DNA of 64,000 nt. Source: Solibacillus ferritrahens (lineage in GTDB: Bacteria; Bacillota; Bacilli; Bacillales_A; Planococcaceae). The notes beneath the pieces were generated by a model. It saw only the letters and a program-made list of their open reading frames with translations, searched no databases and was not told where the DNA came from. Both the position numbers and the translations under genes were made by a program. Positions within the stretch are counted from its first letter, which is position 1. Every line of letters starts with the position of its first letter. Shown piece after piece: positions 1 to 9,332 of this stretch. Location of the stretch: assembly GCF_037027585.1 (NCBI RefSeq), contig NZ_JAXCLE010000007.1, positions 62,001-126,000 of the forward strand. Reading direction: 5' to 3'.

Positions 1-1868
1 AGCGTTAAAGGATTTACCTCGTCTGTTAAGTGTATAATCTCTTTTGGAATCGCTTGTTCAAAATGATCCTTTGTCTGTTTAGTAAATGCAATAAAATCGG
101 TTTTTTCAATATTAACTTTTGCTACCCAATTGCTTGTTTGACTTTTTCCGCGGTAATCATATAGTTGCCACTCATCTATACGTACATCCTGAACCATAAA
201 TTGCGGCTTTTTATTTCCTTGCCATTCATTAATTTGTAAATCCCCTACTAGAGATAAAGCGATGCCATAAGAAATTTCTTCATGTAAATAGCCTTTATTA
301 AAACCAATTGCATCTAATGAATGGTAAGCATCCTCCAATTCCATCTTCAAATGGTTTTCAGCTGAACCAATTTTTCTAAGTGACTTTGCCTTCACATTTT
401 GAATAGCAAAAATCGGTTTCGGAAATTCCGTTCCAAAAGGCGCTAATTGACGGATTTCCTGAATTGCATCAACTGTAATTTCACTTAAATCAATCGGAAC
501 ATCAATTTGCAGTCTTTGTACAAGTTGTTCCTCCGATAAACACGCTTTTGCCTGCTCATTTAACCTTGTACGCAAAGCTTCGACATGTTCAATTGGTAAT
601 GTCATGCCTGCTGCCATCGGATGTCCCCCGAAATGAGGCAAAATATCACGATTTTTTGCCAGTTCATTGTATAAATGGAATCCTTCGATACTGCGGGCTG
701 AACCTTTTGCAATTCCTTTTTCATGATTATTGGAAAGAACAATTGTCGGACGATAATATTTTTCCACTAATCGGGAGGCTACGATTCCAACAACCCCCGG
801 GTTCCAGCCTTCCCCAGCAACTACTAAAACTAGCGATTGTTTTAAGTCATCATTATTCTCAATCATTGAAATAGCTTCATTGGCAATTTCCTCAACTATT
901 TTTTTCCGTTCGGTGTTTTTGTCATTTAACTGCTTTGCAAGGTCATTGGCTTGGAGCTGATCTTCACTCATTAAAAAATGTACACCCGGCTCGGCACTTC
1001 CTAACCGACCGATCGCATTTAACCTCGGGCCAAAATAGAACCCAACTGTTTCTTCATTAATCTCTCTTTGATTGGCACCTGAGGCATCGCAAATCGCTTT
1101 CACCCATGGGTTTGCGGACTGTTGCAATGCTTGTAGACCTCGCTGTACCAAATAGCGGTTTTCTCCAACAAGAGGAACTAAATCGGCAATCGTCCCAATT
1201 GCGACATATTCAAATAAATGGTCGGGTAACTCGCCATATAAAGCATGCGCTAACTTAAAAGCCACTCCCACTCCTGCAAGCTCTCCAAACGGATAATGTC
1301 CTTGTGGTATACGTGGATGAATAATGACATTTGCGTCCGGCAATACATCTCCCGGCTCATGGTGGTCCGTAATGATAACGTCCATCCCTAGCTCCCGTGC
1401 CAACTTAACTTGTTCGATACCACTAATACCATTATCGACAGTAATAATTAAATTTACGCCATCTTCATGTGCTTTTCGGAAAAGTTCTTCATTTGGACCA
1501 TATCCATGGATAAAACGATCAGGAATAACAAAGCTCACGTCTGCTCCTATATCAAGTAGAGCATTTAATAAAACGGTTGTACTTGTAATTCCGTCCGCGT
1601 CATAATCACCATATACTAAAATCTTTTCCCCATTCTCTAATGCTTCTTCAATGCGGGTAATAGCCTCTTCCATCCCCGCCATTAAATAAGGATCATGGTA
1701 CTGACTTTCATCAATTTTTAGTAAGGAGGCGGCTTGCTCTGGATTTTCACAGCCTCTTGCAATTAAAATTTTTGCTGCGATTGATGAAATATTTAATTGT
1801 GCACTTAGTTGTTTTATAAGTTGTTCATCTTGTACTTCTATTTCCCAAACTTTTTGCGACTGTATCAT
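1..1868 (-). CDS. recJ: Single-stranded-DNA-specific 5'-3' exonuclease RecJ (C-terminus outside window)
   Basis: RecJ degrades single-stranded DNA 5' to 3' in recombinational and mismatch repair. I translated the minus strand from the ATG at 1868: the frame stays open for about 622 codons to the window edge. The DHH-family motif YGDYDADG lies near residue 86 and TDHHEPG near residue 167, both metal-binding signatures of the family, followed by a GAGVAF-type segment. B. subtilis RecJ is about 786 residues, so roughly the last fifth is missing only because the window ends. Its upstream neighbours, a LapA-like gene and secDF, match the usual Bacillus order. Identification is firm. Confidence 0.95.
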   Translation of the reverse strand, partial: MIQSQKVWEIEVQDEQLIKQLSAQLNISSIAAKILIARGCENPEQAASLLKIDESQYHDPYLMAGMEEAITRIEEALENGEKILVYGDYDADGITSTTVLLNALLDIGADVSFVIPDRFIHGYGPNEELFRKAHEDGVNLIITVDNGISGIEQVKLARELGMDVIITDHHEPGDVLPDANVIIHPRIPQGHYPFGELAGVGVAFKLAHALYGELPDHLFEYVAIGTIADLVPLVGENRYLVQRGLQALQQSANPWVKAICDASGANQREINEETVGFYFGPRLNAIGRLGSAEPGVHFLMSEDQLQANDLAKQLNDKNTERKKIVEEIANEAISMIENNDDLKQSLVLVVAGEGWNPGVVGIVASRLVEKYYRPTIVLSNNHEKGIAKGSARSIEGFHLYNELAKNRDILPHFGGHPMAAGMTLPIEHVEALRTRLNEQAKACLSEEQLVQRLQIDVPIDLSEITVDAIQEIRQLAPFGTEFPKPIFAIQNVKAKSLRKIGSAENHLKMELEDAYHSLDAIGFNKGYLHEEISYGIALSLVGDLQINEWQGNKKPQFMVQDVRIDEWQLYDYRGKSQTSNWVAKVNIEKTDFIAFTKQTKDHFEQAIPKEIIHLTDEVNPLT

Positions 1869-2013
1869 GTAAATTTCACTTCCTCATGCAGTACATTATA
1901 CCGAAAAATATGATTGTTTCCTAAAGGTAATTTAGGAAAACACCTTTCTACTATAGGATTTAGTAGAAATAAATTCAAGATTATTTGCTTATACGCTCTA
2001 AATCCGGCAAATT

Positions 2014-2061
2014 AAAAAATGCTCTCTAAAAAGTCGATTACTTTTTTAGATAGCATTTTTA
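2014..2061 (-). terminator. Rho-independent terminator after the LapA-like gene
   Basis: AAAAATGCT (2015-2023) pairs with AGCATTTTT (2052-2060), and the stem extends inward through TCTAAAAAGT/ACTTTTTAGA with one mismatch. It lies just after the LapA-like stop on the minus strand and before recJ. Confidence 0.75.
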
Positions 2062-2073
2062 GGAAACACCCCG

Positions 2074-2448
2074 TTATTTAGTCCCATCTTTGTTTGTCTC
2101 ATAATCATCTGGAATTTCCTCCACTGCTAATCTGTGTGCTTCGTTCTTACGCAGCTCGGCCTTTAATCGTAAAATCTCGGAATCTTTTTCATTTAGCAAT
2201 ACCCGTGTATTTTCCAATTCCCTTTTTACTATTTTTGTTTCACGTTTACTGTTCAACATACGAAATGTTGAGAAGCAAAAACTAATAATGAATCCGATTA
2301 ACACTGAGCCTAAAATGACCAAAATTAAAGGCCAGCTTGCTTCTCCAAAAACATAGTTTACTGGGACACTCTCTACATTTACAGTTGCAAAAACAGCGAC
2401 AATAATAGCAAAGATTAGACCAATAACAAATGTCCATTGTATTTTCAT
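2074..2448 (-). CDS. LapA-domain (DUF1049) membrane protein, YrvD-like
   Basis: This 124-residue protein has two hydrophobic segments near residues 5-25 and 40-62, followed by a charged tail of about 55 residues with predicted coiled-coil character (repeated Lys/Glu with spaced Leu/Val). That is the layout of the LapA/DUF1049 family, whose exact role in Gram-positives is not settled. The ATG at 2448 is preceded by AAGGGGG at a suitable distance. It lies between secDF and recJ, as yrvD does in B. subtilis. Hairpins on both sides suggest it is transcribed on its own. The family call is fairly secure; the function is not. Confidence 0.8.
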   Translation of the reverse strand: MKIQWTFVIGLIFAIIVAVFATVNVESVPVNYVFGEASWPLILVILGSVLIGFIISFCFSTFRMLNSKRETKIVKRELENTRVLLNEKDSEILRLKAELRKNEAHRLAVEEIPDDYETNKDGTK

Positions 2449-2511
2449 GAAATGCCCCCTTCGAATGTTTATTCATTATTGGTTATTCCTTTTTTCTTTT
2501 TTACCTAAACA

Positions 2512-2552
2512 AAAAGCATGCAATTTGTTTACCAACAAAATGCATGCTTTTA
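2512..2552 (-). terminator. Terminator after secDF
   Basis: AAAAGCATGCA (2512-2522) pairs with TGCATGCTTTT (2541-2551), with further pairing of TTGTT/AACAA inside the loop. A T-run follows on the minus strand. Confidence 0.85.
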
Positions 2553-2558
2553 TCACTA

Positions 2559-4829
2559 TTATACTTGAGGCTCGTCTGAACCCCATTGTTTTTTCTCTTT
2601 TTTCACTACAGATGTACCTTTTTTGTCCATTTCGCGGCATTTCAGTGAATACCACACTTGTGCAGCGATACAGATTGAAGAATAGATACCTGTAACTAAA
2701 CCGATTAATAACGCAATCGAGAAGTTTTGAATTGATGGTGCACCTAGGAAAATAAGTGCCACTACAACAACAATAACTGTTAATACAGTATTGACAGAAC
2801 GTCCCATCGTTTGACGAAGAGACTTGTTGACAATCAGTGCCAGCTCTTCTTTTGACGTAATTTTTTCGTGACGGTCAATATTCTCACGAATACGGTCAAA
2901 TGTTACTATCGTATCGTTTATTGAATAACCAACAATTGTTAATACAGCTGCGATAAATGTAATATCTACTTCCAAACGTAGCATACTGAAAATCACAACA
3001 ATAAAGAATACATCATGCAGTAATGAAACTATGGCACCAAGACCCATACGCCATTCAAAGCGAATCGCTACATAAATGATAATTCCTAATGCAGCCAATG
3101 CTAATGCATACATGGCATTTTTTGCCAGTTCTTTTCCGACTGTAGCTGATACCGTACTTAAGCTCGGCTCAAGTCCGTACTTCTCAATTATTTGCGCTTT
3201 AAAATCAAGTACTTCTTGTTGAGAGAAGTCATCTTTATAACGCATTACGGCAATTTTCTGGTCATCTCCTGAAATTACTACATCTTTGTTTTCATAGCCT
3301 ATTTCATCTAAATAATCTACAACTTCTTCCTGCGTTAACACTGTATCAGAACGAACTTCAACACGTGTACCACTTGAGAAGTCAATCCCTAAATTCAGCT
3401 TAAATACACCAAGTACAACTATACCGACAACTAAAATAAGTGTCGAAATAGCATAAAACTTTTTACGATTTCCAACGAAATCAAGTCTATCGAATTTCGT
3501 TGTTAAATCCAATGAAGTAATCTCTTCATCAAGTGAATGTTGTTTTGATCTGCTAATTCCAAACCATGCTGGGTTATTAAAGTAACCGCTATTTACAAGC
3601 AGTCCCTGCAATATACGAGAACCCCATACAGCTGTAATAAAGGATAATAAAATTGAAATAATTAACGTTGTTGCAAAACCTTTAACTGAACTTGTACCGT
3701 AGTAGAATAATACAACTGCAGCAAGTAAAGTTGTCAATTGTGCATCGATAATCGCTGATAAAGATTGTTTAGAACCAATTTTGAATGCATCTTTTACAGA
3801 ATGACCTACTCGTAATTCTTCTCGAATACGCTCTGCTGTTAAAATGTTTGCATCTACAGCCATACCGATACCTAATACAATCGCGGCAATGCCCGGTAAT
3901 GTTAATACGGCATTAATACCATTAAAGACGATTAACACTAAATATGTGAATACCGATAATGTAATAATTGAGATAAAACCTGGTAAACGGTAGTATAGCA
4001 GCATGAACAGGAAGATTAACAGTACGCCGACAACCCCTGCAAACACTGTATCATTTAAAGCATCTTCACCGAACTGTGCCCCAACCGATGTCGAATAAAT
4101 TTCCGTTAACTTAACAGGTAAAGAACCAGCATTTAATATAGACGCAAAGTTTTTCGTTTCGTCTACAGTGAATTTACCTGAAATCATAACATCTGTTGTA
4201 TTTAAAACTTGAGAAACAGTTGCTGCAGAAACGAATTTTTGTTCATTAGATGGCTTTTTACTTTCTTCGGCGTAAGAGTCTACACCTTCTTCAAAGTCCA
4301 ACCAAACAACTAATAAGTTATTCGGCGCCATGCCCATGACTTGTTGCGTCACTTCCGCAAATTTTGCCGCGTCTTTCAATGTTAAAGTTACGATTGGCTG
4401 GTTCTGTTGGTCAAATGACGGTTTAGCGCCACCTTCCTTTAAATCTGTACCATCCAATAAAATATTGTCGTTTACATCACGGAATGTTAAATTCGCTGTA
4501 CTAGACAGTAATTCACGTGCAGATGCCTGATCTGCTAGACCTGCAAGCTGTACACGAATTCGGTCTTCTCCTTCAATTTGAATGCTTGGCTCACTAACCC
4601 CAAATTCATTAATACGATTGTTTAATGCTGATGTTGTATCTGCCAATACACTTTGTGTAATCTTTTGTCCATCCACAAGAGATTCCACTTTATACAGTAC
4701 TTCAAATCCACCTTGAAGGTCCAAACCAAGCTTTACGTCGTTTAAAACCTTCTCTACCGTTGTGCCCATTCCTGTAAATAGCAATGCTACGACAAGAATA
4801 AACGTAATGATACGGTTTGCTAATTTCAT
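2559..4829 (-). CDS. secDF: Fused protein-export membrane protein SecDF
   Basis: SecDF assists SecYEG in proton-driven completion of protein export across the membrane. The 756-residue protein fuses SecD and SecF, as in B. subtilis (737 residues). The N-terminal half begins with a signal-anchor, then the SecD signature LGLDLQGGF near residue 35, a large extracytoplasmic domain, and a first six-helix RND-type bundle containing GIGMAVDANIL near residue 325. The second half starts after a cytoplasmic linker near residue 440 and carries LGIDFSSGTRVEV and VGYSINDTIVTFDRIREN, the SecF hallmarks. A well-formed promoter lies at 4971-4999. Confidence 0.97.
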   Translation of the reverse strand: MKLANRIITFILVVALLFTGMGTTVEKVLNDVKLGLDLQGGFEVLYKVESLVDGQKITQSVLADTTSALNNRINEFGVSEPSIQIEGEDRIRVQLAGLADQASARELLSSTANLTFRDVNDNILLDGTDLKEGGAKPSFDQQNQPIVTLTLKDAAKFAEVTQQVMGMAPNNLLVVWLDFEEGVDSYAEESKKPSNEQKFVSAATVSQVLNTTDVMISGKFTVDETKNFASILNAGSLPVKLTEIYSTSVGAQFGEDALNDTVFAGVVGVLLIFLFMLLYYRLPGFISIITLSVFTYLVLIVFNGINAVLTLPGIAAIVLGIGMAVDANILTAERIREELRVGHSVKDAFKIGSKQSLSAIIDAQLTTLLAAVVLFYYGTSSVKGFATTLIISILLSFITAVWGSRILQGLLVNSGYFNNPAWFGISRSKQHSLDEEITSLDLTTKFDRLDFVGNRKKFYAISTLILVVGIVVLGVFKLNLGIDFSSGTRVEVRSDTVLTQEEVVDYLDEIGYENKDVVISGDDQKIAVMRYKDDFSQQEVLDFKAQIIEKYGLEPSLSTVSATVGKELAKNAMYALALAALGIIIYVAIRFEWRMGLGAIVSLLHDVFFIVVIFSMLRLEVDITFIAAVLTIVGYSINDTIVTFDRIRENIDRHEKITSKEELALIVNKSLRQTMGRSVNTVLTVIVVVVALIFLGAPSIQNFSIALLIGLVTGIYSSICIAAQVWYSLKCREMDKKGTSVVKKEKKQWGSDEPQV

Positions 4830-4970
4830 TAAAAAATCCTCCTCAATATCACAAGAAAAGCACTGTGATGTAAAACGTAAAAATAACTACAAAAATCTAT
4901 GTATCTATATCACAAATTTTTTATTGCTTTTTAAAAATAACATCGATACTTTAAAAAGCGCAACACTCTC

Positions 4971-4999
4971 ATTATGAAACAGCTTGTGGAAACTGTCAA
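4971..4999 (-). promoter_or_regulatory. Sigma-A-type promoter of secDF
   Basis: On the minus strand TTGACA (plus 4994-4999) is followed by a 17-nt spacer and CATAAT (plus 4971-4976). Transcription would begin near 4965, giving a 5' UTR of about 135 nt. No known leader structure was recognised in that UTR. Confidence 0.72.
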
Positions 5000-5043
5000 A
5001 TTATTACTAGATAATTTACTTTATTATTCTCTATGTTTTACCC

Positions 5044-5352
5044 CTATTCCTTAAGCGGATGGAATAATCCATGAATCTCTTCTTCCGAGAGCTTTAACTT
5101 TAATTCATTACGTTTAAAATCGCTCATTTGCACATAGTTTAGTACTTCTGAAGCAGTAGTGCCAAAAATGCCAGACGTTAACTCATGTAATCGTAAGTTC
5201 TGCACATCTTGTTTGCGCCAAACTTTGTCGACACAATATTTCCATAAATCCTGTTCTGTTAGAGCATCATATCCATAGTAATGGAATTCCTCAATTTTGT
5301 TCGTTAATATAAGTTGAACTTTTTCATAAAGACTGGAAAATGGAATTTGCAT
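5044..5352 (-). CDS. comN: Post-transcriptional regulator ComN
   Basis: ComN is known in B. subtilis as a small cytoplasmic protein that acts post-transcriptionally on the comE competence operon. This ORF gives 102 residues from the ATG at 5352, which sits 8 nt after AGGAG. The ORF could start at a GTG three codons earlier, but that would overlap the Shine-Dalgarno sequence. The conserved WKYC..VWRK segment and the basic/acidic C-terminus fit the YrzD/ComN family. Its place between secDF and the divergent spoVB is exactly that of comN in B. subtilis, which supports the call. Confidence 0.82.
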   Translation of the reverse strand: MQIPFSSLYEKVQLILTNKIEEFHYYGYDALTEQDLWKYCVDKVWRKQDVQNLRLHELTSGIFGTTASEVLNYVQMSDFKRNELKLKLSEEEIHGLFHPLKE

Positions 5353-5451
5353 TTCGATCACTCCTATACTTAGGTTTTAACTGCGATTAGTATTGCATAC
5401 TTTATTGTATCTGAATGAAATTAAAATGAGAAGGGAGAATATTGAAGTTAT

Positions 5452-6954
5452 TTGGGCTCATTTTTAAAAGGAACATTATTTTTAATGTTTGTCATATTCA
5501 TATCTAAATGTCTTGGGTTTATTTACAGAATGCAGTTTATGCGTATTGCGGGAGAAGAGGCAGTAGGGCTATATATGACTGCTTATCCAACGTTTATTTT
5601 TTTCATTTCTCTTATTCAATTAGGTATTCCCATTGCAATTTCTAAGCTAATTGCGGAATACTTCGCAAAACGAAAAGTTGAACATGTCTCGACGATTATG
5701 AAAACAGCTATTAAAATTTCTGCTATTTCCATTATTTTATTTAGTCCGTTCGTTTATTTTATTATCCCGTATATTGCGAAAGTGCTTTTACATAATGAAA
5801 ATTTGATTTTCACACTTTATATTAGCCTTTTCACAATTCCAATCGTTGTATTTTCAAGCTTAATAAAAGCATATTTGCAAGGTTTAGCTAAAATTGCGCC
5901 GACTGCATGGGCACAGCTACTTGAACAGCTCGTACGTATCGGTCTTATTGTTGTGTTGCTGCCATACTTTATTTATGAATCACCTGCAGTAACTGCAGCT
6001 GCAGCTATGGGTATAACAGCAATAGGTGAGATTTTTTCTTTAATATTTTTGGCATACTTCTATAAAAGGTCCAGCAAAACATTTAAAAAAGGCAACAGTA
6101 GCGGATCGTTCGCAAAACCAATTTTTAATATTGCACTTCCATCAGCAGGCAGTAAATTATTCGGAACATTTACATGGTTTTTAGAGCCAATTATTTTCCT
6201 GAAAGCTCTAACTGTTTCGGGCTTAGCTGCAGGTGCTGCTACAACACTTTATGGGATTATTTCGGGCGTTCATATACCGTTGCTTCTTTTCCCTGCATTT
6301 ATTCCAGCAGCACTGGCTATTGTCCTTATCCCTGCAGTAAGTAGTGCGATGGCCAGCAGCAATTACACTTTGGTGAATAAACGAGTGACCCATTCATTAC
6401 GGCTATCTTCATTAATTGGCTGTTTAGCGGCATCAGTATTCTTTTTGCATGGGGACGAACTCACGATGTTACTTTTTCATTTAGAAGAAAACCGCGGATA
6501 TATGAAAATATTAGCGCCAATTTTTTACTTTTACTATATCCAAAGTCCACTCCATTCAATTTTACAAGCAATTGATGAAGCTCAGGCTGCCATGATGAAT
6601 TCTATCTATGGTGGTATTGGAAAACTTTTCATTCTTTTTTTCCTGGCATCACAGCCATCCATTCAGGAAAAAGGGGCAATTATCGCCATTGGTTTTGGTG
6701 TATTAATCACATCATTCCTGCATATTGCATCCATTAAGCAACAGAAGAAAATCAATGTTGGCTTTAGATTCTTTTTCCTGCCATACTGCATTTTCATCAT
6801 TACTTGCATTGTTCTGCCATTGTTCACGAAAGGTATACCGATAATTGCAAGTTGTTTCGTTACTATTGGCTTCGTAATATTGTTACTATTCATCACAAAA
6901 CAAATCCGAATTAATGATTTCCAGTACATCCGATCAATTTTTTCTCGCTCGTAA
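5452..6954 (+). CDS. spoVB: Stage V sporulation protein B, MurJ/MOP-family flippase
   Basis: SpoVB belongs to the MATE/MOP exporter superfamily and is thought to flip lipid-linked peptidoglycan precursor for spore cortex synthesis. The 500-residue product has about 14 membrane segments, with the family's GEEAVGLYM and GIPIAISKLIAEY motifs near residues 34 and 64. The start is unclear. An in-frame stop at 5443-5445 leaves the TTG at 5452 as the first start, but the Shine-Dalgarno AAGGGAG (5431-5437) ends 14 nt before it, which is long. A TTG at 5442 is too close to the Shine-Dalgarno and out of frame. The 3' end overlaps convergent yrbG by 21 bp. Confidence 0.93.
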   Translation: MGSFLKGTLFLMFVIFISKCLGFIYRMQFMRIAGEEAVGLYMTAYPTFIFFISLIQLGIPIAISKLIAEYFAKRKVEHVSTIMKTAIKISAISIILFSPFVYFIIPYIAKVLLHNENLIFTLYISLFTIPIVVFSSLIKAYLQGLAKIAPTAWAQLLEQLVRIGLIVVLLPYFIYESPAVTAAAAMGITAIGEIFSLIFLAYFYKRSSKTFKKGNSSGSFAKPIFNIALPSAGSKLFGTFTWFLEPIIFLKALTVSGLAAGAATTLYGIISGVHIPLLLFPAFIPAALAIVLIPAVSSAMASSNYTLVNKRVTHSLRLSSLIGCLAASVFFLHGDELTMLLFHLEENRGYMKILAPIFYFYYIQSPLHSILQAIDEAQAAMMNSIYGGIGKLFILFFLASQPSIQEKGAIIAIGFGVLITSFLHIASIKQQKKINVGFRFFFLPYCIFIITCIVLPLFTKGIPIIASCFVTIGFVILLLFITKQIRINDFQYIRSIFSRS

Positions 6955-7575
6955 TTGGACAAACCACTTTTCATTTTCATACGTACAGTAAAAAATATCC
7001 CTTATATTAGGATAACCATTGACTAATAATTCATTTACTAGCCAATCTTCATCTTTTCCTAATATTTTTAAATGTCGTTTATCAACATAACCATCAAGTA
7101 TTAATGGCAAAATAAATTTACCTTGCTCTTTTTTATAAACTGATAATTTACCGGACTGTTCCAAAAATGCAAAGGACACTTCTTGTACAGAGCAGACTCC
7201 CTGCTCGCGAAGCTGCTGGAGTAGATCATCCAAGTTATAACGCTGTTTTTTCATTTCCGACTCGCAAATCCAGCCATCTCTAATGACCATGGTAGGATCA
7301 CCTTCTATAAAGTCACGTAATCGTTTATTTTTTAATATAGACCAAGAGTTTAAATACTGAATTAAAAACAATAAAATAATCGGCAATATGGCTTTTGAAA
7401 ACTCTCTATGTATGTCATCTAGTGCAAGTGCAGCAACTTCAGCCATCAATACAAAAATCGCCAAATCAACAATGCTTAGCTCACCAACTTCACGTTTGCC
7501 CATAAGTCGAAATACTACAAGTAAAATAATATACAAAAGAACTGTACGTATAATAATAATCATATAATCATTCAA
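6934..7575 (-). CDS. yrbG: DUF421 / YetF-family membrane protein YrbG
   Basis: This is a small membrane protein of the DUF421 family, which has unknown biochemical function; some members matter for spore or envelope properties. The sequence shows three N-terminal membrane segments containing the signature FRLMGKREVGELSIVDL, then a soluble domain of about 130 residues. An upstream in-frame TTG at 7611 exists, but the TTG at 7575 is preceded by AGAGGTGAG and is preferred, giving 213 residues. The gene converges on spoVB and overlaps its end, as in B. subtilis where yrbG neighbours spoVB. Confidence 0.85.
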   Translation of the reverse strand: MNDYMIIIIRTVLLYIILLVVFRLMGKREVGELSIVDLAIFVLMAEVAALALDDIHREFSKAILPIILLFLIQYLNSWSILKNKRLRDFIEGDPTMVIRDGWICESEMKKQRYNLDDLLQQLREQGVCSVQEVSFAFLEQSGKLSVYKKEQGKFILPLILDGYVDKRHLKILGKDEDWLVNELLVNGYPNIRDIFYCTYENEKWFVQLRARKN

Positions 7576-7628
7576 TTCGCTCACCTCTTTCTTACATTTT
7601 AGCTTGTACAAAAATGTAGGAAAGATAC

Positions 7629-7667
7629 AAAAAGCTTGCGGGAATTTAATATTTCCGCAAGCTTTTT
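7629..7667 (-). terminator. Terminator after yajC
   Basis: AAAAAGCTTGCGG (7629-7641) pairs with CCGCAAGCTTTTT (7655-7667). It ends the ruvA-to-yajC gene string on the minus strand and separates it from yrbG. Confidence 0.88.
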
Positions 7668-7674
7668 CATTCGT

Positions 7675-7941
7675 TTAAACTGATTCTACACGACCAATTG
7701 CTTGGCGCTCAAATTTCATACGTGTATTCCCGTCAACTAACAAGTAAACAACTGTATCTTCAATTGCATCAACTTCTCCGTGTAAACCACCTACAGTGAC
7801 AACTCTATCACCACGTTTTAAGCTATTTTGCATTGCCGTTGTTGCCTTTTGACGTTTTTGTGCTGGACGAATTAAAATGAACCACATCGCAACGAACATT
7901 ACGATAATTGGTAAAAATTGTACTAAACCTTCCATTCTCAT
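7675..7941 (-). CDS. yajC: Preprotein translocase accessory subunit YajC
   Basis: YajC is a single-span membrane protein that associates with the SecDF complex. The 88-residue product has one N-terminal membrane helix (FLPIIVMFVAMWFILI) immediately followed by the family signature RPAQKRQK, then a small beta-rich domain with GDRVVTVGGLHG. Two starts two codons apart (7941 and 7935) are both plausible after AAAGGGGG; the second gives better spacing. It follows tgt, as in most Bacillales. Confidence 0.95.
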   Translation of the reverse strand: MRMEGLVQFLPIIVMFVAMWFILIRPAQKRQKATTAMQNSLKRGDRVVTVGGLHGEVDAIEDTVVYLLVDGNTRMKFERQAIGRVESV

Positions 7942-8057
7942 ATACCCCCTTTCTATTTCTCACTTTCATAGTATAGTACAGAACCGCTAGTTTTTGCGTA
8001 AAAAAACTCAAATCTTTTATAAAAAAACTCATTTACATGAATGGATTTTATATTAAT

Positions 8058-9215
8058 TTAGAAGTTTTTAGCATTTGGTTTATTATAGCCATATTTTTCG
8101 AAGAATTCCTCTTTAAAATCACCTAGTCGATCTTCACGAATCGCTTGGCGTACATCTTCCATTAATTTAATTAAGAAGCGTAAATTATGGTACGACGTTA
8201 AACGTAAGCCAAATGTTTCTTCCGTACGTAATAAATGGCGTACATATGCACGCGTATAGTTTTTACACGTGTAGCAATCGCAATTTTCATCAATTGGTGT
8301 AAAGTCTTTTGCATATTTTGCATTTTTGATGACCATACGCCCTTCAGAAGTCATAAGTGTACCGTTACGTGCAATACGTGTTGGCAGTACACAGTCAAAC
8401 ATATCGATTCCGCGCATTGCCCCATCAATTAGAGAGTCTGGTGAACCAACCCCCATTAAATAGCGTGGTTTGTTAGCCGGCATCATCGGTGCAGTAAAGT
8501 CTAATACTTTATTCATAATATCTTTTGGCTCACCAACAGATAAACCACCGATTGCATAACCTGGGAAATCAAGCTCTACTAATGCTTCAGCAGATTTACG
8601 GCGCAGCTCTTCATATTCCCCACCTTGAATAATACCAAATAGCCCTTGCTCGTCTGGACGTGCATGTGCTTCTTTACAGCGCTTAGCCCAACGTGTTGTA
8701 CGATCAACTGATGCTTCCATATACTCGTATGTCGCCGGGAAAGGTGGGCACTCGTCAAATGCCATCATAATATCTGAACCTAGGTCATTTTGGATTTCCA
8801 TTGCCTTTTCCGGAGATAAAAACAGCTTGTCTCCATTTAAGTGGTTACGGAAATATACGCCTTCTTCTTCAATTTTACGGAACTTTGATAAAGAGAATAC
8901 TTGGAAGCCACCTGAATCTGTTAAAATAGGACGGTCCCAGTTCATGAATTTGTGTAAGCCACCCGCTTCTTTTACAATATCATTTCCTGGACGAAGCCAT
9001 AAATGGTACGTATTAGATAGAATGATTCCTGCATTCATTTCTTTTAATTCTTCAGGACTCATCGCTTTCACGGTAGCTTGTGTACCAACAGGCATAAATG
9101 TTGGTGTTTCAAAAGAACCATGTGGTGTATGCACAATCCCTAAACGGGCACCCGTTTGGGCACAAGTTTTAATTAATTCGTATCGAATTGGTAATTGTTT
9201 TGTTGTTTCTGTCAT
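8058..9215 (-). CDS. tgt: Queuine/preQ1 tRNA-guanine transglycosylase Tgt
   Basis: Tgt exchanges guanine-34 for preQ1 in tRNAs with GUN anticodons, the first tRNA-bound step of queuosine synthesis. The 385-residue product contains DSGGFQVFSLSK (nucleophile region), GGLSVGEP, the catalytic DCVLPTR and the zinc site CDCYTC...H, all typical. The frame is open up to 9296, but that stretch contains a terminator-like hairpin. AGAGGA lies 8 nt before the ATG at 9215, so that start is preferred and matches the family length (381 in B. subtilis). It lies downstream of queA, which acts next in the pathway. Confidence 0.97.
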   Translation of the reverse strand: MTETTKQLPIRYELIKTCAQTGARLGIVHTPHGSFETPTFMPVGTQATVKAMSPEELKEMNAGIILSNTYHLWLRPGNDIVKEAGGLHKFMNWDRPILTDSGGFQVFSLSKFRKIEEEGVYFRNHLNGDKLFLSPEKAMEIQNDLGSDIMMAFDECPPFPATYEYMEASVDRTTRWAKRCKEAHARPDEQGLFGIIQGGEYEELRRKSAEALVELDFPGYAIGGLSVGEPKDIMNKVLDFTAPMMPANKPRYLMGVGSPDSLIDGAMRGIDMFDCVLPTRIARNGTLMTSEGRMVIKNAKYAKDFTPIDENCDCYTCKNYTRAYVRHLLRTEETFGLRLTSYHNLRFLIKLMEDVRQAIREDRLGDFKEEFFEKYGYNKPNAKNF

Positions 9216-9265
9216 ATTTAAAAATCCTCTCGTTTCTAAAGTAAGAACACTACTTCGAATGAAAA

Positions 9266-9289
9266 CACCTACCACTGTTGTAGTAGGTG
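9266..9289 (-). terminator. Hairpin between queA and tgt
   Basis: CACCTAC (9266-9272) pairs with GTAGGTG (9283-9289), followed on the minus strand by TTTTC. It is short and is probably an attenuating or partial terminator. Confidence 0.45.
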
Positions 9290-9332
9290 CACACAAATAA
9301 TAATTGTATCGATATGTTACCTGAATTGCAAA

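Noticed and set aside
9216..9296. N-terminal extension of Tgt
   Set aside because: The stretch holds a terminator-like hairpin, and the ribosome site lies before the ATG at 9215.
8827..9300. 157-codon plus-strand ORF over the tgt start
   Set aside because: Antisense to conserved tgt codons, with no start signal.
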